From Xanthoparmelia taractica (taxonomy: Eukaryota; Ascomycota; Lecanoromycetes; Lecanorales; Parmeliaceae): DNA of 49,765 nucleotides. Of this stretch, positions 1-12,739 are shown piece after piece. A program made the position numbers and the translations under genes. The notes beneath the pieces are model-generated. The model saw nothing but the letters and a program-made list of their open reading frames with translations. It ran no database searches and was not told the origin of the DNA. The DNA lies in the NCBI GenBank assembly GCA_033085395.1, contig JANQBS010000274.1:1-49765 (forward strand), written 5' to 3'. Each line of letters opens with the position of its first letter. Within the stretch, counting starts at the first letter, position 1.

Positions 1-109
1 TATATTTATTAAAAACCCAATGGGAGTATGGGATATCCTATACCTTTCGGTATGATATTCGAAAAACTAGTCCCATATCATCAAATATACCACACCTTTC
101 CGACCCGTA
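1..109. mobile_element. Right end of a hAT-like MITE (cut by window edge)
   Basis: These 109 bases align without gaps to 42449-42557, the right end of a complete MITE. The five differences are all transitions (C/T or G/A). The segment ends in the terminal inverted repeat ACCTTTCCGACCCGTA. The left half lies outside the window, so its target duplication cannot be checked. Confidence 0.8.
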
Positions 110-700
110 GTTTTACTATTACCTTATAAATCTATATTATAAGACGCATCGCCCTAATATACATTACAATTAGTTATTATTATTAAGTATTAATATTCTA
201 AATAATCTCCAAGGGGCCTTATAATTAATTATATGTATAACGGAGATTTATATTTCAATCAAATCGCTTGCCATCCCCACATATATCCTCCGACCGTAAT
301 TCGATGAGAATCTAGTGTGCATCTATTAGACGTGAAATTTTTATCTTTAAAAATCGTTATTTAATAAAAAGTGAAAAGTTTATATAAGATAATAAAACGA
401 ATATAAGCACATATTATTTTTCACTATTACTACTCTACGTTTACTTCTCATAATAAGTATATTAGCTTCACGATAGCTATTCGGCGTTCGAGCCGTGGTC
501 TTCGAATCTCGTATTTTAAGTAGAGGATCGATAACGTGCGAAGGAAAGTGTTGAAAGTTGGGTCGCGTGCTTATATAATATATCAAGGCTTGACAAACGC
601 CAAGTCACGTGACCTTACTTAGATAGATCGCACTTACCTTTATAGCACACTTAGAGTAATACAACTAAGTATTCTACCTCATATTTTGATAACCCCGATA
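110..700. other. AT-rich, RIP-like intergenic DNA
   Basis: The stretch is strongly AT-rich with many TA steps and stop codons in all frames. I see no credible gene. It runs into the 5' side of the decayed NLR gene, and the missing N-terminal part of that gene (with the nucleophile elbow of its hydrolase domain) would lie here. The call rests on base composition and absence of coding signal. Confidence 0.6.
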
Positions 701-710
701 TCAAATAGTA

Positions 711-3633
711 AAGGACCACACCGTTGGAGTCGTGTTCTTTGGCACACCACACCGAGGAAGCGATAAGGCCAGTTATGGGAAGATGCTCGCCAATGTCGCT
801 ACAGGGGTAATGCACAAGCCCAAATCAAAGATGATCAGCGCTATGCAAAGCAATAGCGAGACGTTGATGAGACTCACTTCATAATTCAAGTTCGTAGCCC
901 CAGATATGGAGATCATGACCTTTTACGAAACTATACCAATGGGTCTATTCTCAAGCCTAGTAAGTATGAGAGGTCCTATTCCTTCGGGGCTCTTCACTGA
1001 CCGTAGTAATAGATTGCTGAGAAGCAATCCGCACTTCTGGAATTGAGCCATGAAGACACTCAGCCAGTAGATGCAAATCATCGGGAGATGTGCAAATTCG
1101 ACACTTGAAATCATGAGACTTACAAGAAGCTTGTGAAGAGGGTGACTCGGGTATTGAAAGAAAAGGACAGTACGTGAGCACGATATTGATGAATTCATCG
1201 CTTAGAGGTCGACTTTACTGCTGCTTTCGTCTCTTTGATTGACTGTTCTTCTCTCCTCGGTCAACCAAAGTATTCTCAACGCTCGATGTACATTAATTTG
1301 GTTCGAAGGTAGAAAGCTAATGTAGACCTCGACTGTGTTAGTAGGCTCAAACCCGAAGCTCCACAACAAGTACTTCGAGGTCCCTTTTGATGTCAGCCCT
1401 TATTTCACCGGCGGTGATGATGTGCGTTGCGAGCTTCGCAAAAACTGTCTTCCATTAGAAGGTCCTCCTGCGCGAAAGCCGCAACAAAGATTGTTTTTAT
1501 ACGGCCTCGGAGGATCCGGAAAGACCCAAATGGCTTTGAAATTTGCGAGTGATCATAGAGAGAGGTATGGATACTTTGTGGCATAGCTGTGCAAATAAGC
1601 TTCTTCGTCGTGGCTTTGCTGATCTCTGTCAAGGTACTGGGGGGTCTTTTTCATCGATACCAGTAGCGCGACATGGCTGAACAAGGTTTCTCCTCAATGG
1701 CACGATTAAGCAAAGTAGGGGACAGAATGGACGACTTCAAGAGATGCCTCACCAATTCGCTGGAATCTTGGCTGTTGATTCTTGACAATGCTGATGATCC
1801 ATCGCTTGACATCTCTCGATTTTTCCCAGTAGGGAACAGTGGTACCATCATCGTCACGAGTCGGAATCCCGAGTGCAGGTGTCATGCTACTGTTGGGTCA
1901 AGAGAGCTGCGTGAAATGGCAAGCGAGGAGGCCATCAATCTCCTGTTGAGATCTGGAGATCTTCCCAGTGAGGATCAGACTCTGCGCGGTCTTGCCAAAC
2001 CCATCGTCGAAACTCTAGGGTACCTAGCGCTCGCAGTGAACCATGCTGGTGCTTCCATTCGACAAAGGATCTGCTCTTTAGAAGACTATCTCCGTACTTA
2101 TATGCGCCATCGCAAGAAGCTACTAAGCAGCCAACCAGTACAGGCTGGCTCAGAGTACAAGTATACGGTCTATATAACGTGGGAGATATCAGTCGAATAT
2201 ATAAAGAAGCTTGCTAAGAATGCACAAGACGGTACTGCCGCCAATGCCCTCGAAATCCGGACTATTTTTGGATTTTGCCACTTTGATGACATTACGGAGG
2301 ACATGTTCAGATCCGCATGGGACAATTTCACACATACCGAGGGATACTCGTGGTGAGAATCCAAAATACTTGGTATAATAAGAGACCGTCGACCCTTGAA
2401 CTGGGACTCCTTGTTATTTAATTAGGCTATACAAATCCTATCGAGCTACTCGCTCATACACGTCAGCGGATCAAACAATCGTATTTCGCTGCATCCTTTG
2501 GTGCATTCTTGGATTCGGGACTCACTGAACGAGGAACTGCATTTGAGATGGTGGTATATCACCATTTCCACGTTAGCACTAGGGTCGTACAACCGCTCGG
2601 GCCACTTGCGAAGACAGCTAAAGCTTCATTTGCGTCATTGTATAGGCACGCGCCAAATTGACGACCTTTTTCGAGAAGATGACGTCGCTTTGGATAGAGT
2701 ACAAATATCCTCTACGAGCCTGATGCATACTCTTACCCTCGATGGAAGGATGGTCTAACCCTTTCAGAGCGAGCCCTTGAATATAGTAGACGATTATTGG
2801 GTGATGAATGTTACTCTACATGTAGGTTATCATGTCAACGTACTGTATTTCTCAACAGAACGTCTCAGTATCAGAATGTTTCGGATCTGCTCTCGGTTCA
2901 GCTGGATGTATTTATCCGATTGGCCAGGCCAGCAGACCCGCTGGCTTTGCGTATGATGAATGAACTCACTTTTGCTTATGGACGATTAGGTCGAGAGCAG
3001 GCAGCTCTGGAGCTTGTCCAGAAGCACTTGGCGCTTTACGAGAAGTCGCTAGACGGGAGAGATGACGTCCATCTGGAAGCATTGGAGAGAGTTGCATTGG
3101 GGTTTTCTGACATGGGTCGACATGAAGAGTCTGTTGACTTATTTGAGAAAGCGTTAGCAAGGAGGAAAGAGGCCTCCAATGAGGAAGATGGGAATATTTT
3201 GAATTTCGAATATCATCTGGCATGTGGGTATAGCGAATTGGGAAAGCATCAGGCCGCTCTAAAGTTACTTGAGAGAACCTTGAAGAAGGTCTCAAGAGCT
3301 TTTGGGGATGATGATCCTATCACTCTAGGAACAATGGTCTATGCTACCGCTTATGCTTATGGAAACATTGGTCAGCCAGAAAAAGGGATACCGTTGGTCA
3401 TCAAAGCACTAGATGTCGGCTCAAGAACAGGCTTAGACATCGAAAAGTTACATTCTTACAAGAAAGTTCTCGAATTGTTGCAATCTCAAAGCACGAAACC
3501 CCCAAAGTCCATCCATGAGAGTCTGTTCAAGTCCGGGAACCTACCAGATACAGAACAGGAAAGAATTTCAAGCAAGGACAAGTTGAGATTCTGGCAAAAG
3601 GCTCGACGCCGTTTAGGCGGACCCCCTTCGTGA
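711..3633 (+). pseudogene. Decayed fungal NLR: SesB-like hydrolase / NB-ARC / TPR
   Basis: In intact relatives this is a cytoplasmic STAND receptor of the kind used in fungal non-self recognition. The hydrolase domain (711-959 and 1013-1200) shows FFGTPHRGSD and DANHREMC, split by an intron with donor GTAAGT at 960. The P-loop LYGLGGSGKT is in the exon from about 1335. A 69-bp intron (1565-1633) leads to a segment with WLLILDNADDP (Walker B) and IIVTSR, then HPLVHSWIRDSL (2426-2758) and at least four TPR-like units of about 42 residues (2800-3500). Damage seen: in-frame TAA at 882 and TGA at 1106; frame jumps near 1684, at the splice junction near 2352 and near 2715-2730, each equal to a one-base loss. 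The 5' end is missing. Domain assignment is from motifs and is strong; pseudogene status is inferred from several independent lesions. Confidence 0.85.
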
Positions 3634-5135
3634 AGGACATGAAACAAGACAAGCACGTCCCGATGCCGATACGACACATCCAACCGACTTCTGAATCCAT
3701 TGTTTCAGGGCTCTTCGCTACCTCGCACATGGAGCCATACTGGCGGTTAGCCAGCGTCTTGCAATAGAATCTACGTGTCCCGCTGGAAAACAAAGCGTAC
3801 GCTTACGAAGAGGACGAAAACCGTGGGCTTTTTCCTCGAACACGCCGCCATTTAAGACGAGAGTGGTACGCCTGTGGGAGATCTGTGGAGCAGCGTTGTG
3901 CGGACTCGATTCTGTCTTTCCTGCACTACTGCCGTTGGAGTTGTACAGGATGCATTTCTTTAGTTTCATCACAGGATCAGGGAGCATGGAGTCTGCGCTG
4001 GCTATGTATGTCTGTCTTATGAATACGCGAAAGGTTTTCACATTCATGTCTATGTACGCAGCGCAGCTATGTTTCATATATCATAACGACAGTCATGAAC
4101 ACATTGATCTTGTTCACGTATTAGGCTCTTGAGGTCACAAGCATCACTTTGTCTAAACGATGCTGGTATTGATCAACAGGTTGTACGAAGCCGCCATGGG
4201 CCAGGTGACTTATAAAGCATGGTGAAGTTGTACTCATTCGCTCTCCCGACTACCGTTTCTTGTCAATTTTCCTCAAGCCAACAGCAACTTCGAAGTCAGT
4301 AATCCAAGCAAACCAAATCGAAGGCAAACAAAGGCAGACAACGTCCCAACTAACGTGCCTCACCCCAATCTGCCAAAATGCCATTCAAACCACTCTAATC
4401 TATTCCAAAAGCCGTTCTCTCCGCCCCATCTATGACTCACCATCCTCATCTCTTCACTTTCCCTAAGTTCCAAAAATGCGACATACAGGCCAACACTCCT
4501 TATCCACAAGTCCACAAGACCGACCTTTCCCAGCCCAATTCACTGGTCCATAGCACCCAACCGCCTCACATCCTCTCCTCACACATCCCACAACCTCCGA
4601 CTTTCGCCGAGCTGCCCGCTGAGGATATCTGGATCCAAACAATCACGCCACAGTAATCGCCAAAGCCATCAAAGTGAAGGATACGAAGAGCAAGCAAGCC
4701 AACTATGAGCTAAACGGGGTATAACATAAACACTCGACGCACCGGACCGCAGACGAAAGTATCATGCCTATCCTCAACCCCCCCCCCTCCCCCAATCCTG
4801 ACATCTTATCCAAACCCCTCGAACCCCCCAAACCATTACAGAAGCCCTGTTTCAGCACATCATTCATCCCGAATCAGCTCAGCTTAGAAGAACAAAGGCC
4901 CTTCTTCTCTTGCCTTCTTTTCATAGATAGATCCTCTCCTCATCTGTCCTACCCAACCAACGCCAACCGCAACGCATACAGCACAGTCATAACCAAAACC
5001 GAAAAGAAAAATCTCTTACAACTCACCCTTCGTCCTCCACTTCTCTCCCCCTCGCCTTCTTCTAACCCTCCCGTCCCCTTCCAACCTCATCCACGTAACC
5101 TCCCAACCCACATCCAACGTTAACCAAACAAACAG

Positions 5136-5162
5136 CACCACCACCACCACCACCACCACCAA
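5136..5162 (+). repeat. (CCA)n microsatellite
   Basis: Nine CAC/CCA-type triplets in uninterrupted tandem within a C-rich intergenic stretch. No gene uses it as coding sequence as far as I can see. Confidence 0.9.
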
Positions 5163-5422
5163 CGCCTCGCTCACCGCCGCCCTACCTCATGCGCACCACA
5201 TACGCCGGAGCTATGCCTGTTCCATTCGCCGTGATATCTCGTCACATACTTCATCTACCTTCCCTTCCCCTCCCTTCCTTTCCCCCCAACCCAAACAAAA
5301 CAAACCCCTTCCTCTTTCTCCTCCCCATCAATCGAATAGCCTTCTGAAAAACATCAGCATCGCCAGGAATGACGTTGCTCGCTTGCTTAGTTAATTGTGA
5401 ATAGTGAATGAGGCCGCCCGCT

Positions 5423-5520
5423 CATCAATGAATCAATGAATCAATGAACGAATGGATGGATGGAGTGAGTGTGTCCGGTATTTCTAAAGGGCATGATAGA
5501 ATGGAATAGAATGGAATGAA
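5423..5520 (+). repeat. Short tandem repeats (ATGAATCA, GGAT, GGAATAGAAT)
   Basis: Three adjacent simple arrays: ATGAATCA-type octamers at 5423-5450, GGAT units around 5453-5464, and AGAATGGAAT-type units at 5498-5519. They are noncoding and typical of slippage. Confidence 0.8.
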
Positions 5521-6372
5521 AGGTAGATACAACAGAGAGATAGGAGAGCGGATCTAGATGTTCTGAGGATATTGCTGGATGCGAAGAGCCCTCTTCTTTT
5601 TCTTTTTCTTTTTATTTTATTTTTAGGATGATGAAGTGAAGATGCAGGAGGAGTATAGGGACTGGGATTTTTGTTCTTTCCTTCTTTCTCAACGGGTTTT
5701 CTGAGAAGGAATTGGGACGGTGGCGGAGAAGGAGAAATATGTAGGATGTGCTTTTATTGTCGGCCAACTTTGATCCGCTTTGTTGCTTTGCCAGCTGGCT
5801 ACTGTGATTGGAGGATGAATCTGTATTGCGTCTACTGTCATGGTTTGGTTTGATTCCTCCGTTAATCTTGTTTAGCTTCGGCAGTGAGAGAGTCGTTTGT
5901 GGAAACGATTGGATACCCAAGCTCATTTTGAAACATTTTAATGTTACTGTACACTCGGTCCAAGTTTGATGAATAAAGGATGTACAGAAACGAAGAGAAA
6001 AGGGGCGAGCCTGAAGTTGGGAAGTAGTATGTTCAGTCAACATCGTCCATATCCTACAAAGCTTCAATTAAGAACAAAATCAGGCAGGAATGCAGGCAGA
6101 ACAAGTCAGAGAACATGCTGAACAAGATGCGAAAATGGCCCACGAGAGCATGCTATTGTACTACAACCTTGTTGCGCGCTCGCCCTCAGAGTTGCGGGCT
6201 ACAAGCTCAAGAAACCCCATTCAGCACCCCCGGATTTGGAGAACCCATGGGTGTGGCCTTCTTCGGCGACCGCAATGTCAGAGGGAAGGGATAGTCATCT
6301 GGGTCTTCCTCTTCACTATAAATGTTATCAGTGATATTTCCGGAAACAAAACATGTGGAGGAAGAGTCGGGC

Positions 6373-8479
6373 TTACGGCAATTTCCACGCGATGTAATCC
6401 TCAGTACTCAAGCCTTCTCGGCCTTCTTGCAGCGACGCAAAGTCGCCAGGTGTCATCATTCCAGACCGATGTCTTGGTGAGCCTGGAACGGACAATGGCC
6501 GAGTGAGCTTGGGCTCTGTAGCATCGAATAGACCTGCCTCGTCGTAGTCGTCGTCAAATGAAGCTGGATATGCTCTCCTCAAAGCCAGTTGCCGAGCCTT
6601 CACGTACTCCATACCCATTCTCTTCCAGTCCAAAAGATCGCTTAAGCGCTCTGTTCGATTTCTCTGATTGATACGCTGTCTCTTACTCTTGGACGCAAAA
6701 TCAGCCATGTAATTGGTAAGCTGATTGACGGAATCGTCAATGCCCTTCATTCGGCGATCAACGATGTAGATACCGTAATCGGATGCGTTTTCAATGAGCT
6801 CCTCCATATAGCATCCGAATCCAGAAAGGTTGGTGGAGATGCTCGGAACACCCATGACGGTACATTCAGCTGGCGTATAGCCCCATGGTTCATAATAGGA
6901 TGGGAAGATTCCCATGTGCGTGCCGCGGACGAAGTCATCATAATCAAGGGGAAGGACAGGATTAGCAGAATTAAGGAATTCCGGGTGAAAGATGACCTTT
7001 ACGCGGTCAGACGGGTGATTGAACAGCTGCACTCGGCGTATCTGATTCAGGATTGGATCATCCGCGTCGTTGGCCATGTTGTGCGTGACAACTGGTGGCA
7101 GCGTATTTCGTTTCATCGCAAACAGTCGTCTCCGAAGCATGACCCGATCAGAGCTAGTCAGCAGGTCCTTGTGCTCGGGCACGTCTTCCCCCTCGCGCCA
7201 CTGTAGAGATCGATCAAACAACCTCTTTCCCACTTCTCGCTCGATGACTCCCACCGTATCCCGCAAAGACTTGATGACTGCCTGCCCTTTCAGCGCTTCC
7301 ACTGTCAAGGAAGTTGTCTTTGCTGGCATGATGATGAATGCAACCACGGTCATCTTGGACCCTGAGCTCTTCAAGCGATGGTTCAGTCGCGCTAGAGACT
7401 CAATGAACATATCCACTCCTTTGTTTCTGTATTCGTAGCGCCCAGCCGTGAAGAAATATAGCGTGTTTTCCGGTTCGAAGTCGTTGTGACCATAGAAGTG
7501 ACCCCGAACGAAGTCATGGATCTTCTCCTTCGATTGTTGGTGCAGATTTTGGAACTCGTGCATAGCGGAAAATTTCTTCACGTTCAGGCCATTGGGCAAT
7601 ACACCATCCGGCTTTCGTTTCAGTAGATGTTCGCTTTCGTAAGCAGTGATATGAGAAACGGTGGTGAAGACATCTGTCGCGTGCGCTGCTGCACGTTCGA
7701 TGCAGTATCTGTGATAAATACCTCGCTTGCCAGCTTCCGCATCAACATCGAAGTACTGCAGATTATTGTAAAAGTCGACAGACCCAGCGCAGAGATATCG
7801 TCCAAGTAGTGTAGCGTGTGTGGTGAAGATGGTAGTCACGTCTATTCTCCGCTTCTTCGTCAAGGGAAGAGCCACTCCGGCGAGCCATTCGTGAAAATGG
7901 GCAATGATGGCACGCTTGCGCTCGTGAGATACAAACTGATAAAAACAGTCAGCATTGAAGGTGATCTTGCCGGAGGAGGCATGCCTCGCCAAGAAACCAA
8001 GCTACAAGGTATCCAAAGACCACTGCTTCATTCGTCTCGTCATCTCCTGGAGGCGACGGTATCCCAGCGGTGTTCCACAGATCTGCCTTCCATTCATCAA
8101 GCCATTGGTAACCCGTCTTGGTGTCAATAAGCAAGATCCGCGGAGCACCCTCGATTAGCCATCTGCCGTAAACTAGACCAATGCCCCTAGACTGCATGTT
8201 TGTAATGGTTTCGGCGAGTTCAGGGTTTGTGGGGATCAAGGGCTCGACCTCAACGGCCGCTGATGCGCGATTGAGAGGGCCGATGAGTGTGTACCGATCG
8301 CCGTATTCGGCAGTGGTGACGGGTGCTTTTGACTTGATCACGGAGTAGATGCCTCCGACTCGATTGGCAGCCTCTGTTGAGACCTCGAAAAGCATATGAT
8401 TCCGAATATCTCTTCCCGCGGACTCTGCATTATCTAGCACCCTGTCTTCCACGGAGCCATTTGTATGTACAGTCGACAT
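6373..8479 (-). CDS. gsy1: Glycogen [starch] synthase
   Basis: It transfers glucose from UDP-glucose to the growing alpha-1,4-glucan chain in the cytosol (GT3 family). Two exons, 7985-8479 and 6373-7935, give 685 residues, close to the usual fungal length of about 700. Visible landmarks are NRVGGIYSVIKSKAP near residue 40 (sugar-nucleotide site), HFHEWLAG just after the intron, FFTAGRYEYRNKG, and the E-x7-E catalytic motif in YEPWGYTPAEC. The C-terminal tail SVPGSPRHRSGMMTPGD matches the phosphorylated regulatory tail of Gsy proteins, so inhibition by kinases and activation by glucose-6-phosphate are expected from the family. The 49-bp intron (7936-7984) restores FLGE-FVSHERK only if a GC-AG border is used, with branch point TGCTGAC. 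The start ATG is followed by the expected N-terminal region. Confidence 0.97.
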
Positions 8480-9557
8480 GGTGATGAAGGAGCCACAACC
8501 TCAGGATTTGGAGAATATGCGAGTATTGGCGAGAAGAGGAGTTGACTCTGGGCGGTACGATGTGTGCTTCCTACTCATCATTACCGATCGTCAGCAAATC
8601 TTGGCTTTGTGGGCTTGATTTGGGGCATTGTGGTGGCATTGACGGCGTTGGAGAGTATCCCCGCTTTACTCTGTGTGACCTACCAACCCGATTGCAGCAC
8701 CCCAAGAGACGAAAGTGAAGGAGCAAGGTGGACAAAGAAAGTAGACGGTGACGCTCAAGGAGAGTTACTATTCCAATGTGCCTGGGATAGGTAGGCTTGT
8801 GAGTGAAAGCAGAAGAGTGGAGGAGAAATTGGACGGTCTGCTAGCGGGCAGGAAACGCCAAGAAATGTGTATTCTAGGACCGAGTGCGGAGGTGGCTTGG
8901 ACCTTGTCCCCGGCCTTTGTAGGATGTCAACATGAATCTTGTCCGTACAAGTCAAGTATCAATATATCATTCATCTTCTCGACTGGCTTTGATATCTCAT
9001 TGCCTTTGCTTTCCATGCATTGAATTGAATTGGAAACTGAACCTCGTTGCATCGTTGAAACCGACGTCGTCATATGTTGGACAAAGCTCTACAGCTTACC
9101 TTTTTTTAGGGTTCATCCCCCACGCGATTACAGTAAACCCCCCAGAAGTACCCCGCCCAGGCAGGTAGCCGCTTACACGGAGCCCCCAAATCCACCTCCA
9201 CGTTCAAGCATCTGTCCGACTTCTACCCCAGCTTGTTAACTTTAGAGCAACGGCAGTCTAGAGCGTTCTGCTTAGTATAGCAGCAGGTAAATGCTTGGAA
9301 CAAGCAAGAATTACTGACAGTCCTCAATGCCTCTATTCATTTACCGTCGTTGTCAAGAGAAGGCTTTCCCAAAGGCATACGTGGCGGCTGATATATCACC
9401 GAGGACCAATCGGTCTCATTCATCTAGTAGTCATGCCAGGTTCATCTAAAGGACACACTGCTAGTAGAAATGTTATTTCTTCTCTAAGTTCGGGTTCGTA
9501 TCCCTGTCTTCCATCCGTCCAATTTGCTTGATATTTGGCCACCTTCACCCAACGCCG
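8480..9557. other. Intergenic between gsy1 and the WD40 gene
   Basis: This 1.1-kb stretch should hold the gsy1 promoter and 5' leader, since gsy1 reads leftward from 8479, together with the 3' flank of the WD40 gene. Short open frames on both strands lack motifs. I see no RNA gene or repeat. Confidence 0.5.
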
Positions 9558-10954
9558 TCAATGAGACTCCAAGATGGAATCCTGCATGTACCAGCAGAAT
9601 TCGTGTATCGCGGGCCCAGCTGCGGCCAGCAACCTCAATCCTGTCCCATGGTTTCCTCCATCAGCAAATCGTACGCAGATGCCACGACCATTGGTCTTGC
9701 GATCTCTCCATGTGAACTGCTTGAGCCCAATGCAGCGCTTGACGTCCCACATTATGATCCGGCCGTCGTCTGTTACGGCAGCTACCAAATCGCTATGAAC
9801 GTCAAATCCAGCCTCCGAGTGTCCAAGGTTGAAGTTTGAATAGGAGTGGAACCGATTGTATGGACGGGTTGCCTGGCCGGAGGTGGCGAGATCTGATGGG
9901 AAACGCAGGTCATAAGTACATAGCTTAAGGGGTCAGCAAATCTGGATATTTCTTGCAATCGAAATCAATACCTGACTCTCTAGGCCTGCAACCACTATTG
10001 TGTTGTCGTCAAGTCTCCTCACATGGTTTATCCCACTTGGGTGCTGAATACGGTTGGCTCGACTTTCCCCATGACTCCTGATATCCCAGAGTCTTACTCC
10101 GCCGTCACTATCACCTCTGATTACGACGTTCGGGGACAGCCAATCCACAGCCATCACGTCAGGTGCATCGGGGTCCCGTGCACCAACTTCAGTGGTCCAG
10201 CGCCCCTGACTTTCTTTTAGAATGAAAGCATTTTGAGATCCTGCGACGGCGAAGCTCGTTACCCCAGGGTCAGGATGCGCAGTAGACGCCCGGTAGGTAA
10301 CTTTGGGACTGTGCTTCAAGACGCAGCCTCGAGTGCTCAAGCGCTCGAATGTGCTCTCGTTGTCGATATGACTAAGGTCCATGAATAACGCTGCAGAGTC
10401 TGCTCCGAACAGGGTGAAACTGGGGTCTGTCAGCAATTCGCGAATGGAACCGCCTGCAACTGATTATACTTACAGAAGAATTCGACTGGATGATAAACTC
10501 AGCGAGGTGATCTTTGCACGGTAAATCTCTGAACATTCGACATTTGGAAAGAGTCGTTTACCTCAGAACCTGGTATACGGCATCTTTTCGTAGGAAGGTG
10601 TGGAGAGTCGACAAGATCGTACGTTCTGCTCAATAGAAAATCAAGGTCAATCCAAAAGGGTCAGTGTTCTGCAACCAAATTCGTGGCTTACACCTCGGAC
10701 CGATTAACCCCGTGATTTGCTCCAGATATCACTGCTTGGTTCGTTTCATCATAGATGAGGTTGGTGTACTCCGTAGTAACTCCTCCGTCTCGCCAGCGCC
10801 AAAGTTTACGGTCATCCAAACCCTCGCTCCAGGCTTTGAACATGCCGCTTCTGCTGTCAATGAGGCCCGACTCTCGTAGTAGACCGGCTTGGCCCCCTCC
10901 CAGAGGGTGTGTAAGAATTTTCGAGCTGTGGATGCGGTTGCCGTCGCTTGCCAT
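9558..10954 (-). CDS. WD40-repeat protein, DCAF4/WDR21-like
   Basis: The gene model has five exons: 10692-10954, 10562-10625, 10474-10511, 9972-10419 and 9558-9923. Introns are 48-66 bp with good GT-AG borders, and the phases join to 392 codons plus stop. Two clear WD units are visible, ending GGVRLWDIRSHGE and GRIIMWDVKR. Between them, HPSGINHVRRLDDNTIV followed by a TYDLRF strand fits another blade. Overall order and spacing resemble DCAF4, a substrate receptor of CUL4-DDB1 ubiquitin ligases, but that assignment is from pattern only. The chosen ATG may not be the true start: an acceptor-like TTAAG lies just upstream, so a 5' exon could be missing. It could instead be another WD40 scaffold. 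Confidence 0.75.
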
Positions 10955-12739
10955 AGCGACTGCTGTCCTTAATATTGAGCAAATAAGAATGAATACTGTA
11001 AGGTAATTAAAGCTAGATATTTCGACAGAGCCTTTGTGGATGGAGCATATGATGATGTTTACAGTATCAAGAAGGGTATGTGATGATTCCCAGCGTAAGA
11101 CATTGTATACCTTGACAGACTAATCGCACCTTCCTTAACTTGTGCCTAGTCCTAACAACCAATGGAAAAATCTAGGTAGGTAGTTGCCACCAAGGCTCAC
11201 CAAAATCAAATTCGCGTTGTTGCATAGGATACAAAACACCCGGGCTTCGGAGCTGCTCTGTGCATTTCAGCGACCTCGCCACACATTGATTCATTCCTCT
11301 GTCGACTCGGGTAAGAGAGTGAGTCTGCCTTTTGGCAGATGTACGAAAACCGACTGAAATCCTAGTGACCGGACTTGACACGAAAAGGGGCGTAGGAATC
11401 ATTTGTAGGCAACAATGAAAGCGAATCAAGGTCAACCATCCATTCCAATCATTTCGTTTTCTTTCTCTCTTTCTTCCTTCCTTCTTCATTTCTTGCGCGA
11501 GACGGCACTCAGTGTCTGCAGCTCGTTTTTCTCTCAAGAAAATAATAAAAACCTCGCCAACCCGCCCACCGCTCACCATGCGCGCGAAGCTTATCAAACT
11601 GACCGCACGAGCTAGCCGAGTCCAAAATCCGAGAATCCATTACATAACGATCGTCGTCGTAAATAGGCTACGAGCCTCATGCCGCATCTCTAAAAGGCAC
11701 TCCGGAACAGCAATGCCGACCGCAGTCCATTAGCGATTTGAACCCCGCCTGAGCTCGTCCTACAGTAAATTTCTTTACAAGGAACCGAGCTGTAGGAAAC
11801 TCCAGCCTGTAAAGAGTCACTTTCTCGGATCTTGCCACCACTATTCGTCAGAGCTCCCTACCTCATTATAAAGTCTTCCAGCTTTCAAAGAGTACTTTCC
11901 CTGGGATTTTCAACTTCTTATAAGGAGATTGATTTACTGAATTACCAAGCACAACATGAGCGAACCAGGAAGTATAGTCCTCCCAGCCTTTCTTTCCTTC
12001 TTTCTATCTTTCGCATTGAGCACATACTCAGTACGAGCCACGAGTCGCACTGCACACATACCCGGAAATCCCACCCTAAGCTTACCCCTAACATTTCTCT
12101 CTCCTCCCTCCACCACCTTGCCACATACGCACTTCTACCTGCGTCCCCACGTGCCTGTTATTCCGAACGAAAACCACCCTCCATCTCTACCACCACCCCA
12201 TTGAGAAGTACGACACCCCAAAACCCTCCCAAAACATTCCCTCCTCCCCTACTCCTCCCCCCCAAGCCCAATCCATAGCGGGAGTATTTATCTGTGGTAG
12301 CTTATCCAAAGAAAGGAAGATGGAAAAGAAAGAGAGACAGAACAGAAAGACTGAAAGACAGAGAGACAGAAAGACGGAAAGACAGAAAGACAGAAAGAAC
12401 GAAGGAACGAAAGAACGAAAAAAGGGGGGTTGGGTGGGGGAAAGGGGGAGGGGGGAAGAGGGAGGAAAATAAAAGGCTAAACGTGAGATCTGACCAATGG
12501 GATCTCCCTTGACGGGAGATAGGAGTAGCGTTCAAATCTTGTGGGTTTGAGTTGTAGGTGGGTGCGGGTGAAGATGATCGGATGAGAATGGCATGGGGTT
12601 GGGTTGTCATCACAGCGAATCTAGTAGCCGGGCTTAAGATTTTGTTCTATGGAGGTGTTTGATGTGCACAAGGTGCATCTATACGTTATACATTCAGCTT
12701 GTGCTGCAAAATGCATAAAACAACCTAGGTGGCCAAGTA
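10955..12739. other. Intergenic, low-complexity; no supported gene
   Basis: It contains the 5' flank of the WD40 gene, CT-rich stretches (11455-11490, 11970-12260) and the purine-rich array at 12313-12480. Translations are Ser/Pro/Lys-rich low complexity without conserved motifs. Confidence 0.5.
12313..12480 (+). repeat. Polypurine (AGAAAGAC)n-like array
   Basis: A run of AGAAAGAC/AGAGAGAC-type units followed by G-rich AGGGGGAG sequence makes one strand almost pure purine for about 160 bp. Any open frame through it is an artefact of composition. Confidence 0.85.

Larger units (their letters stand above)
3634..6372. other. Intergenic, low-complexity, no supported gene
   Basis: There is no conserved motif or convincing exon structure. 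About 4250-5380 is C-rich on the + strand, with long CT/CA runs and a poly-C patch near 4780. About 5400-5660 holds short tandem repeats and a T-rich tract. Open frames here are Pro/Ser/His-rich low-complexity translations without start context. It may include the 3' flank of the glycogen synthase gene. Confidence 0.5.

Noticed and set aside
4432..5123. Pro/Ser-rich open frames on the + strand
   Set aside because: Low-complexity C-rich DNA lacks stops by composition; no domain, signal or intron pattern.
5612..6067. 151-codon frame on the - strand
   Set aside because: No motif; sits in T-rich intergenic DNA.
12294..12613. Lys/Arg/Glu-rich and Ser/Phe-rich frames on both strands
   Set aside because: Translation of the polypurine tandem array.
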